The notes under the pieces were generated by a model. It worked only from the letters and a program-made list of their open reading frames with translations. It was not told where the DNA came from and ran no database searches. Of a DNA stretch of 64,000 bases, positions 37,125-47,870 are shown in pieces. The position numbers and the translations under genes are program-made. The DNA lies in contig NZ_JAQSDA010000008.1 in the NCBI RefSeq assembly GCF_029945685.1, positions 1 to 64,000 on the forward strand, read 5' to 3'. This DNA comes from Polaromonas sp. Lineage in GTDB: Bacteria; Pseudomonadota; Gammaproteobacteria; Burkholderiales; Burkholderiaceae_C. Within the stretch, counting starts at the first letter, position 1. Each line of letters begins with the position of its first letter.

Positions 37125-38128
37125 TTGAATTTCGTCGCAAAGCCGGTGGCCTTGCGCGCGGTTTTCTTGGTGTCTGACACCATGTTGTCAAACTGAAGCC
37201 GCATTTTTTCGCCGACCGTCAGCTTGGTGTAGCGACGCTCACCCTCGCGGCTGAGCTCTTTTTGCAGGGCAAAAACCGATTGCGGCCGGGACAGGGGATC
37301 GAGTGACATGCACCATTCAACCACTTCAATGAGGTTGTCTGAATACACGCCGCGCAAACGGGACAGTGCAAGCGACAGACGGTCTTTTTCAAGGCGCTGC
37401 GGCGCATCATTGGGCGGATAACCCTGCATGGTCGCGTAAATGCAGGCGCCTATCGCGTAAATGTCGGTCCAGGGCCCCATCGACGAATCACGGCGGTACA
37501 TCTCGGGCGCGGCGAAACCAGGTGTGTACATGGGCCGGATGAAGTTGCCTTCCTTGCTCAACACCTCGCGGGCGGCGCCGAAGTCGATCATCACGGCTTT
37601 GTTGTCGTCGGTCACGAAGATGTTGGCCGGCTTGATGTCCAGGTGCAGCATCTTGTGCTGATGCACGATGCGCAAACCGCGCAGGATTTCGTCAAACAGC
37701 GAGCGGATCGTCGACTCGCGAAACACCTTCTGCTTTTTGAGTTCGCGTGCGGTGATGATGAAATCCTGCAGGGTGCCACCCTCCAGGTAGTTCATCACCA
37801 TGTAGACGGTTTCGTTTTCGCGGAAGAAGTTGAGCACGCTCACCACGGACGCGTGCGAAATCTGGGCCAGCGAGCGACCTTCCTCGAAAAAACTCTTCAG
37901 CCCCAGTCGGTACAGTGAGAGCTTTTCCGGCTGCACCTGGGGCAGCAATTCACCCGGCGGGCGACTCGCCAGCGACGACGGCAGATACTCCTTGATGGCG
38001 ACCTGCTGGCCCTCGTTGTCGACGGCCAAGTAAACTACCCCAAACCCGCCGGCCGACAGCTTGCGCACGACGCGATAGCCGCCAATGACGGTATCGGGTG
38101 GGAGTGGCGCGGGCTTGACCTTTGACAT
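37121..38128 (-). CDS. Hanks-type serine/threonine protein kinase
   Basis: A 335-residue kinase. The glycine loop is LSAGGFGVVYLAVD, the ATP Lys is in QVAIKEYL, the catalytic loop is LHLDIKPANIF (His-Leu-Asp in place of His-Arg-Asp), the metal motif is MIDFGAA and the substrate loop has PGFAAPEMY. No sensor or membrane domain follows; the C-terminal 60 residues are basic (RLQFDNMVSDTKKTARKAT). I start it at the ATG at 38128. It is translationally coupled to the PP2C gene and divergent from the yicC-gmk-rpoZ-spoT cluster, with 68 bases between them. Confidence 0.9.
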   Translation of the reverse strand: MSKVKPAPLPPDTVIGGYRVVRKLSAGGFGVVYLAVDNEGQQVAIKEYLPSSLASRPPGELLPQVQPEKLSLYRLGLKSFFEEGRSLAQISHASVVSVLNFFRENETVYMVMNYLEGGTLQDFIITARELKKQKVFRESTIRSLFDEILRGLRIVHQHKMLHLDIKPANIFVTDDNKAVMIDFGAAREVLSKEGNFIRPMYTPGFAAPEMYRRDSSMGPWTDIYAIGACIYATMQGYPPNDAPQRLEKDRLSLALSRLRGVYSDNLIEVVEWCMSLDPLSRPQSVFALQKELSREGERRYTKLTVGEKMRLQFDNMVSDTKKTARKATGFATKFK

Positions 38129-38196
38129 AATTCGGGATTGATGCAAGGTGACGGGATCACCAGGTCCTGTTTACTCTACGAAAAGCGTATTACTAA

Positions 38197-39114
38197 ATGT
38201 CAGTTTACAGCATGACAGGCTATGCAGCCGTCCAATCCAACCCCGCGCGAAATACCCCTGAAACAGACGCCGGGACGGACGTCAGCGCACGCCTGGGTGT
38301 GGAGATACGCTCGGTCAACAGCCGCTTTCTGGACTTGGCCTTCCGCCTGCCCGATGAATTGCGCCAGGTCGAGCCGGCCTTGCGCGAGCTGCTGACCGGC
38401 AAGCTAAAGCGCGGCAAGATAGAAATGCGTGTCTCGCTGGAGAGCAACTCCGGCAGCAACCTGCGCGCCCCGGCGGCCAGCACGCTGCAGCGCCTGGGCT
38501 CCCTGGAAGACACGGTGAAATCGTGGCTGCCCCATGCCGCCGCCCTCAGTGTGGCCGACGTGCTGCGGCTGGCCGGCGGCGAAGACAAAACCATCCATGA
38601 CTACAGCGACGAGTTGCTCAAACTGTCCAAAAAGGCTCTGAAGGACCTGCTCGCGGCCCGGGAGCGCGAAGGTGCCCGGCTGGCGCAGATGCTGCTGGAC
38701 CGCACGGCCCAGTTGCGGGCGCTGGCGGCCTCGGCCGTGCCCATGGTGCCGAAACTGGTCGAGCAGCAAAAAATCCGTTTCATGGAACGCTGGCAGGAAG
38801 CCATGGCGCTGGGCGGCGGCAGTACCCTGCCCGAAGCGGCGCAGGACCGGGCCCTGACGGAAGCCACCTCCTTTGCGATACGCATCGATGTGGCGGAGGA
38901 AATCACGCGTCTGTCCTCCCATCTGGACGAAATCGACCGGCTGCTGGCGGCCGGCGGCGAGGTGGGCAAACGACTCGACTTCCTGATCCAGGAGCTGCAC
39001 CGCGAAGCCAACACGCTGGGCTCAAAATCCGGGTCGCTGGAACTTACCCATGTCTCGGTGGACATGAAGGTGCTGATAGAGCAGATTCGCGAGCAGGTCC
39101 AGAACATCGAATAA
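38197..39114 (+). CDS. yicC: YicC/YloC family endoribonuclease
   Basis: A 305-residue protein of the YicC family, reported as an endoribonuclease involved in RNA turnover. It starts [12 protein letters not shown], has [25 protein letters not shown] and ends with the conserved [20 protein letters not shown] and [18 protein letters not shown]. The N-terminus carries a short nonconserved insert ([17 protein letters not shown]). It is followed 41 bases later by gmk, the usual order. Confidence 0.93.
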   Translation: MSVYSMTGYAAVQSNPARNTPETDAGTDVSARLGVEIRSVNSRFLDLAFRLPDELRQVEPALRELLTGKLKRGKIEMRVSLESNSGSNLRAPAASTLQRLGSLEDTVKSWLPHAAALSVADVLRLAGGEDKTIHDYSDELLKLSKKALKDLLAAREREGARLAQMLLDRTAQLRALAASAVPMVPKLVEQQKIRFMERWQEAMALGGGSTLPEAAQDRALTEATSFAIRIDVAEEITRLSSHLDEIDRLLAAGGEVGKRLDFLIQELHREANTLGSKSGSLELTHVSVDMKVLIEQIREQVQNIE

Positions 39115-39155
39115 GGCCTGACCGGCCAGAACAACAACCTACAACACCCGCCGCT

Positions 39156-39776
39156 ATGGACTATCCCGGAAATCTCTTCGTTGTCGCGGCGCCCAGTGGC
39201 GCCGGCAAATCCAGTCTGGTCAAGGCCCTGATGGAGCTCGATGCGCGGGTGCAACCGGCGGTGTCACACACCACCCGGCCGCCCCGCGGGCAGGAAAAAC
39301 ATGGCCGCGAATATTTCTTTATTTCGTCGGAGGAGTTTGACGGCATGGTGCTGCGGGACTCCTTCCTCGAATGGGCCCATGTCCATGGCCAGCGTTACGG
39401 CACGTCGCGGCAGACGATCGAGGAACGCGTGGCGACCGGTGCCGACGTCATCCTGGAAATCGACTTTCAGGGAGCGATCAACATCAAGCGCATTTTCAGC
39501 AACGCGGTCCTGATTTTCATCCTGCCGCCCAGTTGGGAAGAGTTGCGCTCACGGCTGGAGCGCCGCGGCGAGGATGCGCCGGAAGTGATCGAACTGCGCC
39601 TGAAAAATGCGGCCATCGAGATGGCCCAGGCCCGTGAATTCGATTTCGTTATAATCAACGAGTTATTTGAGCGGGCGGTTTTCGACCTGAAAACCATTGT
39701 TCATGCCCAACGGCTCAAGTTTGCAGCCCAACGACGTGCCCGAGCCGAGACCTTCAAGGCCTTGCACATTGACTGA
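39156..39776 (+). CDS. gmk: Guanylate kinase
   Basis: A 206-residue enzyme converting GMP to GDP with ATP. The P-loop is [12 protein letters not shown], the GMP site includes [19 protein letters not shown], and later [12 protein letters not shown] and the lid-region [20 protein letters not shown]. It belongs with rpoZ and spoT downstream, a link between guanine nucleotides and the stringent response that is conserved in proteobacteria. rpoZ begins 43 bases after its stop. Confidence 0.96.
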   Translation: MDYPGNLFVVAAPSGAGKSSLVKALMELDARVQPAVSHTTRPPRGQEKHGREYFFISSEEFDGMVLRDSFLEWAHVHGQRYGTSRQTIEERVATGADVILEIDFQGAINIKRIFSNAVLIFILPPSWEELRSRLERRGEDAPEVIELRLKNAAIEMAQAREFDFVIINELFERAVFDLKTIVHAQRLKFAAQRRARAETFKALHID

Positions 39777-39819
39777 CCTGCTGCTTTATCCCCCCATTGC
39801 GTTTAACCCGGAGATCATC

Positions 39820-40023
39820 ATGGCCCGCATCACTGTTGAAGACTGCCTGGAAAAAATCCCCAACCGCTTCCAGCTCGTTCTGGCCGCGACCTACCGCGCG
39901 CGCATGCTCAGCCAGGGCCATGCACCCAAGATCGAAAGCAAGAACAAGCCGGGCGTGACCGCCTTGCGCGAAATCGCCGAAGGCAAAATTGGCCTCGAAA
40001 TGCTGAAAAAGGTTCCAGGCTAA
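39820..40023 (+). CDS. rpoZ: RNA polymerase omega subunit
   Basis: A 67-residue subunit that helps RNA polymerase assembly and forms part of a ppGpp site. It reads [20 protein letters not shown] and continues with [20 protein letters not shown], the classic pattern. The ATG at 39820 is chosen over an in-frame upstream start inside gmk. A strong terminator lies 22 bases after the stop, ahead of spoT. Confidence 0.96.
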   Translation: MARITVEDCLEKIPNRFQLVLAATYRARMLSQGHAPKIESKNKPGVTALREIAEGKIGLEMLKKVPG

Positions 40024-40045
40024 AGCCCCCTTCTCTATCCTCCAG

Positions 40046-40070
40046 AAAGCACCGCCCGCGGTGCTTTTTT
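40046..40070 (+). terminator. Rho-independent terminator after rpoZ
   Basis: A 9-bp perfect stem, AAAGCACCG with its complement at 40059-40067, loop CCCG, followed by a T-run to 40070. It separates gmk-rpoZ from spoT, which therefore probably has its own promoter in 40071-40136. Confidence 0.92.
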
Positions 40071-40136
40071 GTTTTCTCAACGTCGTGGAATGCCCGCTTT
40101 TTTCACGTTTTATCGGCACCACGATACATTTAAGGC

Positions 40137-42383
40137 ATGAGCGCCCTGGATTTTCCCATCGCAAGCATCAAGTCCACGCCGGCTGCCGCCAATGCCGCCG
40201 CAGCGAGTTTTGCTGCGCTCACGGCCAAACTGGACTACATGAGCGTCGAGGACGTCAATAACGTCCGCACCGCCTACCGCTTTGCCGATGAAGCGCATCT
40301 GGGCCAAATCCGCAACGGCGGCCTGCCCTACATCACCCATCCGATCGCTGTAGCGCAGCAGTGCGCCGAATGGAAGCTGGATGCCCAGGCCCTCATGGCC
40401 GCCCTGCTGCACGATGCAATCGAGGACTGCGGCGTCACCAAGCCGGAGCTGATCGAGCGTTTCGGCGCGCCGGTCGCGGAACTGGTGGACGGCCTGACCA
40501 AGCTGGAAAAACTGGAGTTCAATACCCGCGAGGAAAACCAGGCCGAATCGTTTCGCAAGATGCTGCTGGCGATGGCGCGTGATGTCCGCGTCATCCTGAT
40601 CAAGCTGGCCGACCGCAGCCACAACATGCGCACACTCGGCGACGTGCCGCGCAGCAAGTGGCAGCGCATCTCGCGCGAGACCCTGGACATCTATGCGCCG
40701 ATCGCGCACCGCCTTGGCCTGAACGCCACCTACCGAGAGCTGCAGGACCTCGCCTTCCAGCACCTGTACCCCTGGCGTTATGCCACGCTGACCAAGGCCC
40801 TGACCCGTGCACGCGGCCGCAGGCGCGACGTGATCAAGCGTGTCCAGTCCGAAGTGGAAGCAGCGTTTGCCGGCGCCGGCATCCAGGTGCATATCTACGG
40901 GCGCGAAAAAGCCCTCTATTCGATCTATCGCAAGATGGATGAAAAACACCTGTCGTTTGCGCAGGTGACGGACATCTACGGTTTTCGCGTCATTGTTGCC
41001 AGCGTCACTGCCTGCTACACCGCCATGGGCGTGTTGCACCAGCTCTACAAGCCCTTGCCGGGCAAGTTCAAGGACTACATCGCGATTCCCAAGGTCAATG
41101 GCTACCAGTCGCTGCACACCACGCTGGTCGGCCCCTTCGGCACCAACATCGAATTCCAGATGCGCACCGAGGCCATGCACATCGTGGCCGAATCCGGCGT
41201 TGCCGCGCACTGGCTCTACAAGGCCACCGACCCGGACAGTGACGCCTCGCAGCGGCTGGGCACCCAGTGGCTGCAGTCCCTGCTCGATATCCAGCATGAG
41301 ACGCGGGATGCCGCCGAGTTCTGGGACCACGTCAAGATCGACCTGTTCCCCGACGCCGTGTATGTGTTCACGCCGAAAAGCCAGATCATGGCCATGCCAC
41401 GCGGCGCCACCATTGTCGATTTTGCCTACGCCATCCATAGCGACGTGGGGCACCGCGCCGTGGCCGCCAAGGTCAACGGCGAGCAGGTTCCGCTGCGATC
41501 GGAGCTGCACAACGGCGACGTGATCGAGATCATCACCGCGTCGGTCTCCAGCCCCAACCCCGCCTGGCTGGGTTTTGTGCGCACGGGCAAGGCCCGGTCA
41601 AAAATCCGCCATCACCTCAAAACCATGGCCCTGAGCGAGTCGCAGGACCTCGGCGAGAAAATGCTGGCGCAAGCCCTGCGGGCCGAGGGCATAGACCGCG
41701 AGCGGCTGTCCGAGGACGACGACGCCCACCACGCCACCTGGGAAAAAATCCTGCGCTTCAGCGGCAACCGCACGCGCGCCGAGTTGCTGACCGACATCGG
41801 CCTGGGCAAACGGATCGCCAGCATGATCGCCAAACGCATCGTCACCCTGCTGGCGGAAACCGGCGAAAAACCGGACCCTTTGCTGATGAGCCGCGAGCGT
41901 TACACCGCGCACGAGTCGATTTCTCAGGGTGCCTTGGTGCTGGACGGCAGCGAAGGCGCCTCGGTGAAGTTTGCCCCGTGTTGCCGTCCCATCCCGGGCG
42001 ATGCCATCGTGGGTTATCTGGGACGCGGTGAAGGCCTGGTGGTCCACACGGACGACTGTGCCGTCGCCAAAAAGCTGCAGCACCGCGACAGCGAGCGCTT
42101 CATTGCGGTTGACTGGTCGGACGAACCCACCCGTGCCTTTGAAACCGGCCTGCTGGTCACGGTCACCAATGGCAAAGGCGTGCTTGCCCGCGTGGCCTCG
42201 GCGCTGGCCGCCGCCGAAGCCGACATCACGCGGGTCGACATGGGACAGGAGCCGGCGCAGGACGCCACTGACCTGCGCTTTGATGTGGCCGTGCGTGACC
42301 GCATTCACCTGGCGTCGGTCATGCGCGGCGTCAAGCGCACGCCTTCGGTTTTGCGGGTCCAGCGCGCCAAACCAGGCGTCTGA
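40137..42383 (+). CDS. spoT: Bifunctional ppGpp synthetase/hydrolase SpoT
   Basis: A 748-residue RelA/SpoT homologue that makes and degrades ppGpp. The HD hydrolase domain is intact (ITHPIAVAQ, LLHDAIEDCG, KLADRSHNMRTL), so it can hydrolyse; the synthetase domain (YGREKALYSIYRKM, VTDIYGFRVIV, PKVNGYQSLHTTLVGPFG) also looks active. TGS (VYVFTPKSQIMAMPRGAT) and C-terminal zinc-finger/ACT regions (KFAPCCRPIPGDAIVGYL, then TNGKGVLARVASALA) follow. It lies in the conserved order after rpoZ and before greB, which is on the opposite strand. Confidence 0.95.
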   Translation: MSALDFPIASIKSTPAAANAAAASFAALTAKLDYMSVEDVNNVRTAYRFADEAHLGQIRNGGLPYITHPIAVAQQCAEWKLDAQALMAALLHDAIEDCGVTKPELIERFGAPVAELVDGLTKLEKLEFNTREENQAESFRKMLLAMARDVRVILIKLADRSHNMRTLGDVPRSKWQRISRETLDIYAPIAHRLGLNATYRELQDLAFQHLYPWRYATLTKALTRARGRRRDVIKRVQSEVEAAFAGAGIQVHIYGREKALYSIYRKMDEKHLSFAQVTDIYGFRVIVASVTACYTAMGVLHQLYKPLPGKFKDYIAIPKVNGYQSLHTTLVGPFGTNIEFQMRTEAMHIVAESGVAAHWLYKATDPDSDASQRLGTQWLQSLLDIQHETRDAAEFWDHVKIDLFPDAVYVFTPKSQIMAMPRGATIVDFAYAIHSDVGHRAVAAKVNGEQVPLRSELHNGDVIEIITASVSSPNPAWLGFVRTGKARSKIRHHLKTMALSESQDLGEKMLAQALRAEGIDRERLSEDDDAHHATWEKILRFSGNRTRAELLTDIGLGKRIASMIAKRIVTLLAETGEKPDPLLMSRERYTAHESISQGALVLDGSEGASVKFAPCCRPIPGDAIVGYLGRGEGLVVHTDDCAVAKKLQHRDSERFIAVDWSDEPTRAFETGLLVTVTNGKGVLARVASALAAAEADITRVDMGQEPAQDATDLRFDVAVRDRIHLASVMRGVKRTPSVLRVQRAKPGV

Positions 42384-42405
42384 ACCGCCCCGCAGGCTGG
42401 TTACC

Positions 42406-42984
42406 TCATGAGCGGTGCTGCCCGCGGCGGGCATCCGGCGCCGGATAACTGACCTGCATCACCTCGATGTCCTTGAGCCCGCCCGGAGTGGCCAGCTTCA
42501 CCTCATCGCCAACCCGCGCCTTCAGCAGGGCGCGGGCAATGGGTGATATCCAGCTGACCTGGTTGCGCGCACTGTTCGCCTCGTCGATGCCCAGAATGGT
42601 CACGGTCTGCCCGGAACCGCTGCTGTCGATGTAGGTGACCGTGGCGCCAAAAAATACCTGGTCGCTGCCGTGGTGAACCGCCGGGTCGGAAATTTCGGCA
42701 ATTTCCAGCCGCTTGGTCAAAAACCGGATGCGCCGGTCGATCTCGCGCAACCGCTTCTTGCCGTAGTGGTAGTCGCCGTTTTCGGAGCGGTCCCCGTTGC
42801 TGGCAGCCCAATGAACCACCTCCACCACCTTGGGACGCTCGTTGTCGATCAGGTCCAGCAACTCGTCCTTGAGCCGTGCGTAACCCTCGGGCGTGATGTA
42901 GTTCTTGCCACCCGCAGGCAAAGGCGGCAGCGACAGTTCGTCGTCGTCTTCCGCGTCGGTTTCTTTGGTGAAGGCTTTGCTCAT
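42406..42984 (-). CDS. greB: Transcription elongation factor GreB
   Basis: A 192-residue factor that rescues stalled RNA polymerase by transcript cleavage. It starts MSKAFTKETDAEDDDELS and has the coiled coil with acidic tip SNGDRSENGDYHYGKKRLRE, followed by a FKBP-like C-terminal domain (GATVTYIDSSGSGQTVTILG, WISPIARALL). The N-terminal MSKAFT and basic RIRFLTKRLE favour GreB over GreA. It converges with spoT with a 22-base gap. Confidence 0.94.
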   Translation of the reverse strand: MSKAFTKETDAEDDDELSLPPLPAGGKNYITPEGYARLKDELLDLIDNERPKVVEVVHWAASNGDRSENGDYHYGKKRLREIDRRIRFLTKRLEIAEISDPAVHHGSDQVFFGATVTYIDSSGSGQTVTILGIDEANSARNQVSWISPIARALLKARVGDEVKLATPGGLKDIEVMQVSYPAPDARRGQHRS

Positions 42985-43034
42985 GAGTGACTGAGGCAGT
43001 CAAAACGTGTCCATATCGGGACATCGTAACGAAA

Positions 43035-43064
43035 AAGCCCTGGAACCTCTCGGTTCCAGGGCTT
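43035..43064 (-). terminator. Terminator after the tRNA-Met/tRNA-Arg pair
   Basis: A 13-bp perfect stem, AAGCCCTGGAACC with complement at 43052-43064, loop TCTC. On the minus strand it is followed by TTTTTC. It closes the tRNA transcript before greB. Confidence 0.93.
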
Positions 43065-43070
43065 GACGTT

Positions 43071-43147
43071 TGGTGCGGCTGGCAGGAATTGAACCCACGA
43101 CCCCTTGGTTCGTAGCCAAGTACTCTATCCAACTGAGCTACAGCCGC
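43071..43147 (-). tRNA. tRNA-Arg (ACG)
   Basis: A 77-base minus-strand gene with encoded CCA. The acceptor GCGGCTG pairs with CAGCCGC and the anticodon arm CTTGG-CTACGAA-CCAAG has anticodon ACG, whose A is normally edited to inosine. It is 31 bases downstream of tRNA-Met in one transcript. Confidence 0.97.
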
Positions 43148-43177
43148 TAAGCCTCAAATTATAACCTATTTAATGGG

Positions 43178-43254
43178 TGGTAGGGCGTCACAGACTTGAA
43201 CTGTGGACCAAAGGATTATGAGTCCTCTGCTCTAACCAACTGAGCTAACGCCCC
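43178..43254 (-). tRNA. tRNA-Met (CAU), elongator type
   Basis: A 77-base minus-strand gene. The first base G pairs in the acceptor GGGGCGT, which fits an elongator rather than an initiator tRNA. The anticodon arm GAGGA-CTCATAA-TCCTT holds CAT. CAT also occurs in tRNA-Ile2, where the C is modified, but the body matches elongator Met better. Confidence 0.9.
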
Positions 43255-43281
43255 ACGTCGCCAGTGCAGATTGTACCGGCC

Positions 43282-44301
43282 CTACTTGCTGTGGCTCAGT
43301 GCGCTGCTGACCATCTTGGCCGTGATGTCGACGATCTGGATCATTTTTTCATAGGGCATGCGCATGGGCCCGATCACGCCCAGGGTGCCCACGACTTTCC
43401 CGTCCACTTCGTAGGGTGCGGTCACGATGGACAGCTCCTGGTAGGGCACGACCTGGCTTTCGCCGCCAATGTAGATCCGCACGCCCTCGGCCCGGCTGGA
43501 CACATCGAGCAGGCGCATGAGCTGGGCCTTCTGCTCGAACAGGTCGAACAACTTGCGCAGGTTGCCCATGTCGCTGGAGAAATCGCTGACGGCCAGCAGG
43601 TTGCGCTCGCCCGAAATCACCACCTCGTCGCGCGACTCGATCGCTTCTGTGCTGACCTGCACGGCCGCCTGCATCAGGCTGGCGATCTCGCCGCGCAGGG
43701 CCTCGACCTCGCTGCCCAGGCGCTCGCGCACTTCCTCGATCGCCATGCCGGCGTAGTGTGAATTGAGGAAGTTGGCCGCTTCGATGAGCTGGCTCTGGGT
43801 GTAGTCGGTCTCGGTGAAGATCACGCGGTTCTGCACGTCGCCGTCGGGCGAGACGATGATGACGAGGATGCGCTTTTCGGAAAGGCGCAGAAATTCGATG
43901 TGGCGGAACACCGACGTGCGGCGCGGGGCCATCACGACACCGACAAACTGCGACAGGTCCGACAGGATGTTGGCAGCGTTGCTGAAAACCTTCTGCGGCT
44001 GGTCCGGTGCCAGGCGGGGCGCGCCCAGCGTGCTGAGCGACGAATACTGGTCGCGCTGCATGGTCAGCATGGTGTCGACAAACAGGCGGTAACCGCGGGC
44101 GGTCGGAATGCGGCCGGCCGAGGTGTGCGGGCTGACGATCAGGCCCAGATCCTCCAGGTCGCTCATGACATTGCGTATGGTCGCCGGCGACAGGTCCAGT
44201 CCGGAGGCCTTGGACAGCGTGCGCGAGCCGACCGGTTGACCGTCGGCGATGTAGCGCTCCACAAGCGCTTTTAACAACAGTCGGGCACGTTCATCAAGCA
44301 T
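43282..44301 (-). CDS. hrcA: Heat-inducible transcription repressor HrcA
   Basis: A 339-residue repressor of chaperone genes that binds CIRCE sites. It begins with a winged helix ([42 protein letters not shown]) and ends with the GAF-like region ([34 protein letters not shown]). The start is 48 bases from the divergent nadK. I see no CIRCE element (TTAGCACTC with its complement) in that gap, so it is probably not autoregulated. Confidence 0.95.
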   Translation of the reverse strand: MLDERARLLLKALVERYIADGQPVGSRTLSKASGLDLSPATIRNVMSDLEDLGLIVSPHTSAGRIPTARGYRLFVDTMLTMQRDQYSSLSTLGAPRLAPDQPQKVFSNAANILSDLSQFVGVVMAPRRTSVFRHIEFLRLSEKRILVIIVSPDGDVQNRVIFTETDYTQSQLIEAANFLNSHYAGMAIEEVRERLGSEVEALRGEIASLMQAAVQVSTEAIESRDEVVISGERNLLAVSDFSSDMGNLRKLFDLFEQKAQLMRLLDVSSRAEGVRIYIGGESQVVPYQELSIVTAPYEVDGKVVGTLGVIGPMRMPYEKMIQIVDITAKMVSSALSHSK

Positions 44302-44349
44302 GAAGCCATTCTACGAAGCTTGGCAAGAATGTTGTGATGTAATTTGGCG

Positions 44350-45225
44350 ATGAAGTCGCAATTTCGTCACGTCGCCCTGATCGGGAAGTACCACGCGCAG
44401 GGTTCACGCTCGGCGCTGGAGGAAATTGCCGGCTTCCTGCACACGCAGGGCTGCGAGGTCACGCTGGAAAAAGACACGGCCAGCAACACCGGCCTGATGC
44501 ACTACCCAGTGCTCGACGTGGCCGGCGTTGGTGCGCATTGCGACCTCGCACTGGTGGTCGGCGGCGACGGCACCATGCTGGGCATAGGACGGCAACTGGC
44601 CCAGTTCGGTGTGCCACTGGTCGGCATCAACCAGGGCCGGCTGGGTTTCATCACCGACATCGCCTTCGAGGATTTCCAGACGGCGCTCGAGCCCATGCTG
44701 CGCGGCGAATACGAGGAAGACCGGCGCTGGATGATGCAGGCGGAGGTCATGCGTGACGGCCGCTGCGTCTTCAGCGCCACCGCCATGAATGACGTGGTCG
44801 TGAACCGCGGCGCCACGGCCGGCATGGTCGAGCTCAGGGTCGAAGTCGATGGCCGTTTTGTGGCCAACCAACGCGCCGACGGCCTGATCATTGCCACGCC
44901 GACAGGTTCCACCGCCTACGCGCTGTCGGCCGGCGGTCCGCTGCTGCATCCCTCGATTTCCGGCTGGGTCATGGTGCCGATCGCGCCGCACACGCTGTCG
45001 AACCGGCCCATCGTGCTGCCCGACACGGGCGAGGTCACCGTGGAAATTGTCGCGGGCCGCGACGCCAGCGCCAATTTCGACATGCAGTCGCTGGCCAGCC
45101 TGCTGCACGGCGACCGCATCACGGTGCGGCGCTCGAAGTACCAGATGCGCTTCCTGCACCCCAGGGGCTGGAGCTACTTCGACACCTTGCGGAAAAAACT
45201 TCACTGGAATGAAGGTGCGGTATGA
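44350..45225 (+). CDS. nadK: NAD kinase
   Basis: A 291-residue enzyme making NADP from NAD. Motifs: [27 protein letters not shown] and the substrate-binding [38 protein letters not shown] use the ATG at 44350; a TTG six bases upstream is less likely. Its stop overlaps the recN start (ATGA). The order hrcA/nadK/recN is widely conserved. Confidence 0.96.
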   Translation: MKSQFRHVALIGKYHAQGSRSALEEIAGFLHTQGCEVTLEKDTASNTGLMHYPVLDVAGVGAHCDLALVVGGDGTMLGIGRQLAQFGVPLVGINQGRLGFITDIAFEDFQTALEPMLRGEYEEDRRWMMQAEVMRDGRCVFSATAMNDVVVNRGATAGMVELRVEVDGRFVANQRADGLIIATPTGSTAYALSAGGPLLHPSISGWVMVPIAPHTLSNRPIVLPDTGEVTVEIVAGRDASANFDMQSLASLLHGDRITVRRSKYQMRFLHPRGWSYFDTLRKKLHWNEGAV

Positions 45226-46865
45226 GCCTTAAGAACATCGCCCTGCGCGACTTTGTCATCGTGCGTGAACTCGCGCTGGACCTGGACAGCGGCTTCACCG
45301 TCCTTACCGGGGAGACCGGGGCCGGCAAGTCCATCCTCATCGACGCCCTGCAACTGGCCCTGGGTGCTCGCGCCGACGCGGGTGTGGTGCGCGAGGGCGC
45401 GCAGCGCTGCGAGATCAGCGCCACCTTCGACGCACCGGCCCGGCTCGGCCCCTGGCTGGACCAGGCCGGCTTTGCGACCGAAGACGACTTGCTGCTGCGC
45501 CGCACGATTGACGCCCAGGGCAAAAGCCGGGCCTGGATCAACGGCAGCCCGGCCACGGCCACCCAGCTGCGCGAGATCGCCGACCTGCTGGTCGACATCC
45601 ACGGCCAGCATGCCTGGCAAAGCCTGACCCGTCCCGATGCGGTGCGCGGCTTGCTCGACGCCTACGCCGGTGTCCCGGCGCAGGCGCTGGCGCAGCCCTG
45701 GCAGGCCTGGCGCAGTGCGCACAAGGCCCTGCATGACGCGCGCGCGGCGCAGGACAGCCTGCAGCGCGAGCGGGAACGCCTGGCCTGGCAGATCGGTGAG
45801 CTCGACAAGCTGGCACCGGGCGATCAGGAATGGGAAGAACTCAACACGCAGCACAGCCGGCTGTCCAATGTGCAGTCCCTGCGCGATGCAGTGCAGACGG
45901 CCGTCGATGCGCTGCAGGAGTCCGATGACAATGCCAGTGCCCTGCTGGGACGCGCCCTTACTGCGCTACAGAATCAGGAGCATATTGAGCCCGAATTCAA
46001 AGGGCTGACCGAGGTTTTAAGCAGTGCCCTGGCCCAGGTGGAAGATGCCGTGCATTCGCTGCACGGCTACGCCCGGCATGCCGAGCTGGAACCGCAGCGC
46101 CTCGCCGAACTCGACGAACGCCTTTCGCTGTGGGTCAGCCTGGCAAGGCGCTACAAGCGCACGCCGGCCGAGCTGCCGGAACTGCTGGCCGGCTGGCGCA
46201 GCGAGCTGCAGAAACTCGATGCGGCCGCCGACCTCGTGGGCCTGGAGAAAACCGAGCAGATGACCCAGGCCGCGTACATGGAAGCAGCGCGCCAGGTGTC
46301 GAAAACCCGCAGCAAGGCGGCGCCGCTGCTGGCCAAAGCCATCACCCAGGCGATGCAGGGCCTGGGCATGCAAGGCGGCCGGTTCGAAGTCGCGCTGGGC
46401 AAGCTGGAGCAGCCCGCGCAGCATGGCCTGGAGCAGGCAGAATTTCTGGTGGCCGGCCACAGCGGCAGCACACCGCGGCCGGTCGGCAAGGTCGCCTCCG
46501 GCGGCGAGTTGTCGCGCATTGCGCTGGCGATTGCCGTGACCACCAGCCAGCTCGGGCAGGCGCAAACCCTGATTTTTGACGAAGTGGATGCTGGCGTCGG
46601 CGGCGCGGTGGCCGAAACCGTGGGCCGGCTGATGAAGCAGCTCGGCAAGGACCGGCAGGTCATGGCCGTCACCCACCTGCCCCAGGTCGCGGCCTGTGCC
46701 GACCATCACCTGATGGTGGCCAAACGCCCGGACCATGGCAAGACCGTGAGCACCGTGGAGCTGGTCCACAGCGAGCAGCGGGTGGCCGAAGTGGCCCGCA
46801 TGCTGGGCGGCGAAAAGCTCTCCGGCACCACACTGGCCCATGCCAAGGAAATGCTGGGCCAATGA
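45222..46865 (+). CDS. recN: DNA repair protein RecN
   Basis: A 547-residue SMC-like ATPase for double-strand break repair. Walker A is [20 protein letters not shown], the middle third is coiled coil ([20 protein letters not shown]), and the C-terminal signature and Walker B are [15 protein letters not shown] and [12 protein letters not shown], with VTHLPQVA at the end. It is translationally coupled to nadK before and rapZ after, each by a four-base overlap. Confidence 0.95.
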   Translation: MSLKNIALRDFVIVRELALDLDSGFTVLTGETGAGKSILIDALQLALGARADAGVVREGAQRCEISATFDAPARLGPWLDQAGFATEDDLLLRRTIDAQGKSRAWINGSPATATQLREIADLLVDIHGQHAWQSLTRPDAVRGLLDAYAGVPAQALAQPWQAWRSAHKALHDARAAQDSLQRERERLAWQIGELDKLAPGDQEWEELNTQHSRLSNVQSLRDAVQTAVDALQESDDNASALLGRALTALQNQEHIEPEFKGLTEVLSSALAQVEDAVHSLHGYARHAELEPQRLAELDERLSLWVSLARRYKRTPAELPELLAGWRSELQKLDAAADLVGLEKTEQMTQAAYMEAARQVSKTRSKAAPLLAKAITQAMQGLGMQGGRFEVALGKLEQPAQHGLEQAEFLVAGHSGSTPRPVGKVASGGELSRIALAIAVTTSQLGQAQTLIFDEVDAGVGGAVAETVGRLMKQLGKDRQVMAVTHLPQVAACADHHLMVAKRPDHGKTVSTVELVHSEQRVAEVARMLGGEKLSGTTLAHAKEMLGQ

Positions 46866-47776
46866 ACGCCGCCCCCGACCCCACCCCGGCCATGGCCACG
46901 GACCTGACCCCGCACATGGACATGGTGCTGATCACCGGCATGTCCGGTTCCGGCAAATCCATCGCGCTGCATGCCCTGGAAGACGCGGGCTACTACTGCG
47001 TGGACAACCTGCCGCCCGAGCTGCTGCTGCCTTTTGTGGCGCTGGAAAAGCAGCACGGCGCCAGCAAGGTGGCGATCGCCATGGACGTGCGCAGCGCCGT
47101 CTCGCTGCCGCTGGTGCCGCTGCAGCTCGCGCAGATGAGGGAACAGGGCGTGGCCGTGCAATCGGTGTTTCTCGACGCCAGCACCGACACCCTGGTGCGG
47201 CGCTTTTCGGAAACCCGGCGCATGCACCCGCTGTCGCGGCGGGACGACCTGGACCAGCAGCGCGCCCTGGTCGATGCAATCGACGAGGAGCGAGAGCTGC
47301 TCGGCGAGTTGCGCGAACAGGCCCACGTGATCGACACCAGCATGATCCGGCCGTCCCAGCTGCAGGGTTATGTGAAGGCGCTGATTTCCTCACCGGCCAC
47401 CCAGCTGACCCTGGTGTTTGAATCGTTTGCCTTCAAGCGCGGCGTGCCCGTCGACGCCGACTACGTGTTTGATGTGCGCATGTTGCCCAACCCGCATTAC
47501 GAACCGGAATTGCGCCGCCTGACCGGCAAGGACGCGGCGGTGGTGAGTTACCTGCAAGGACATCCCGAGGTGGACGACATGTTCCGCCACATCGAGCAGT
47601 TCATCGGCCACTGGTTGCACGCGCTGGCCCGCGACCACCGCAGCTATGTGACGGTGGCCATCGGTTGCACCGGCGGCCAGCACCGCTCGGTTTACCTGGT
47701 CGAGCAGCTGGCGCAGGCTTTCGGCCCGCACTGGGTCACGCTCAAGCGCCACCGGGAACTCGACGCCGCGCCGTGA
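46862..47776 (+). CDS. rapZ: RNase adapter protein RapZ
   Basis: A 304-residue nucleotide-binding protein. In E. coli RapZ guides RNase E to the small RNA GlmZ; outside enterics the target is less clear. The P-loop is [19 protein letters not shown], the Walker B-like region is [10 protein letters not shown], and the C-terminal half ends with [19 protein letters not shown], diagnostic for the family. It overlaps recN by four bases. A two-hairpin repeat copy follows, 25 bases after its stop. Confidence 0.93.
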   Translation: MNAAPDPTPAMATDLTPHMDMVLITGMSGSGKSIALHALEDAGYYCVDNLPPELLLPFVALEKQHGASKVAIAMDVRSAVSLPLVPLQLAQMREQGVAVQSVFLDASTDTLVRRFSETRRMHPLSRRDDLDQQRALVDAIDEERELLGELREQAHVIDTSMIRPSQLQGYVKALISSPATQLTLVFESFAFKRGVPVDADYVFDVRMLPNPHYEPELRRLTGKDAAVVSYLQGHPEVDDMFRHIEQFIGHWLHALARDHRSYVTVAIGCTGGQHRSVYLVEQLAQAFGPHWVTLKRHRELDAAP

Positions 47777-47800
47777 GCTGGCCCGCGCGGCTGGAGTACT

Positions 47801-47860
47801 CTGTTTTTAATAGCTGCTCGCGCCCGCCCATCAAGGGCTGCAGGCCTTTTTCATCAATAA
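47801..47860 (+). repeat. Two-hairpin repeat, intergenic copy after rapZ
   Basis: TTTTTAATAGCTGCTCGCG, then CCCGCCCATCAA, then GGGCTGCAGGCC and a tail TTTTTCATCAATAATC. It fills the gap between the convergent rapZ and mutY genes and may act as a terminator for both. Confidence 0.75.
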
Positions 47861-47870
47861 TCCCGGGGAA

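Noticed and set aside
44302..44349. A CIRCE operator between hrcA and nadK
   Set aside because: The expected TTAGCACTC with a nine-base spacer and its complement is not present.
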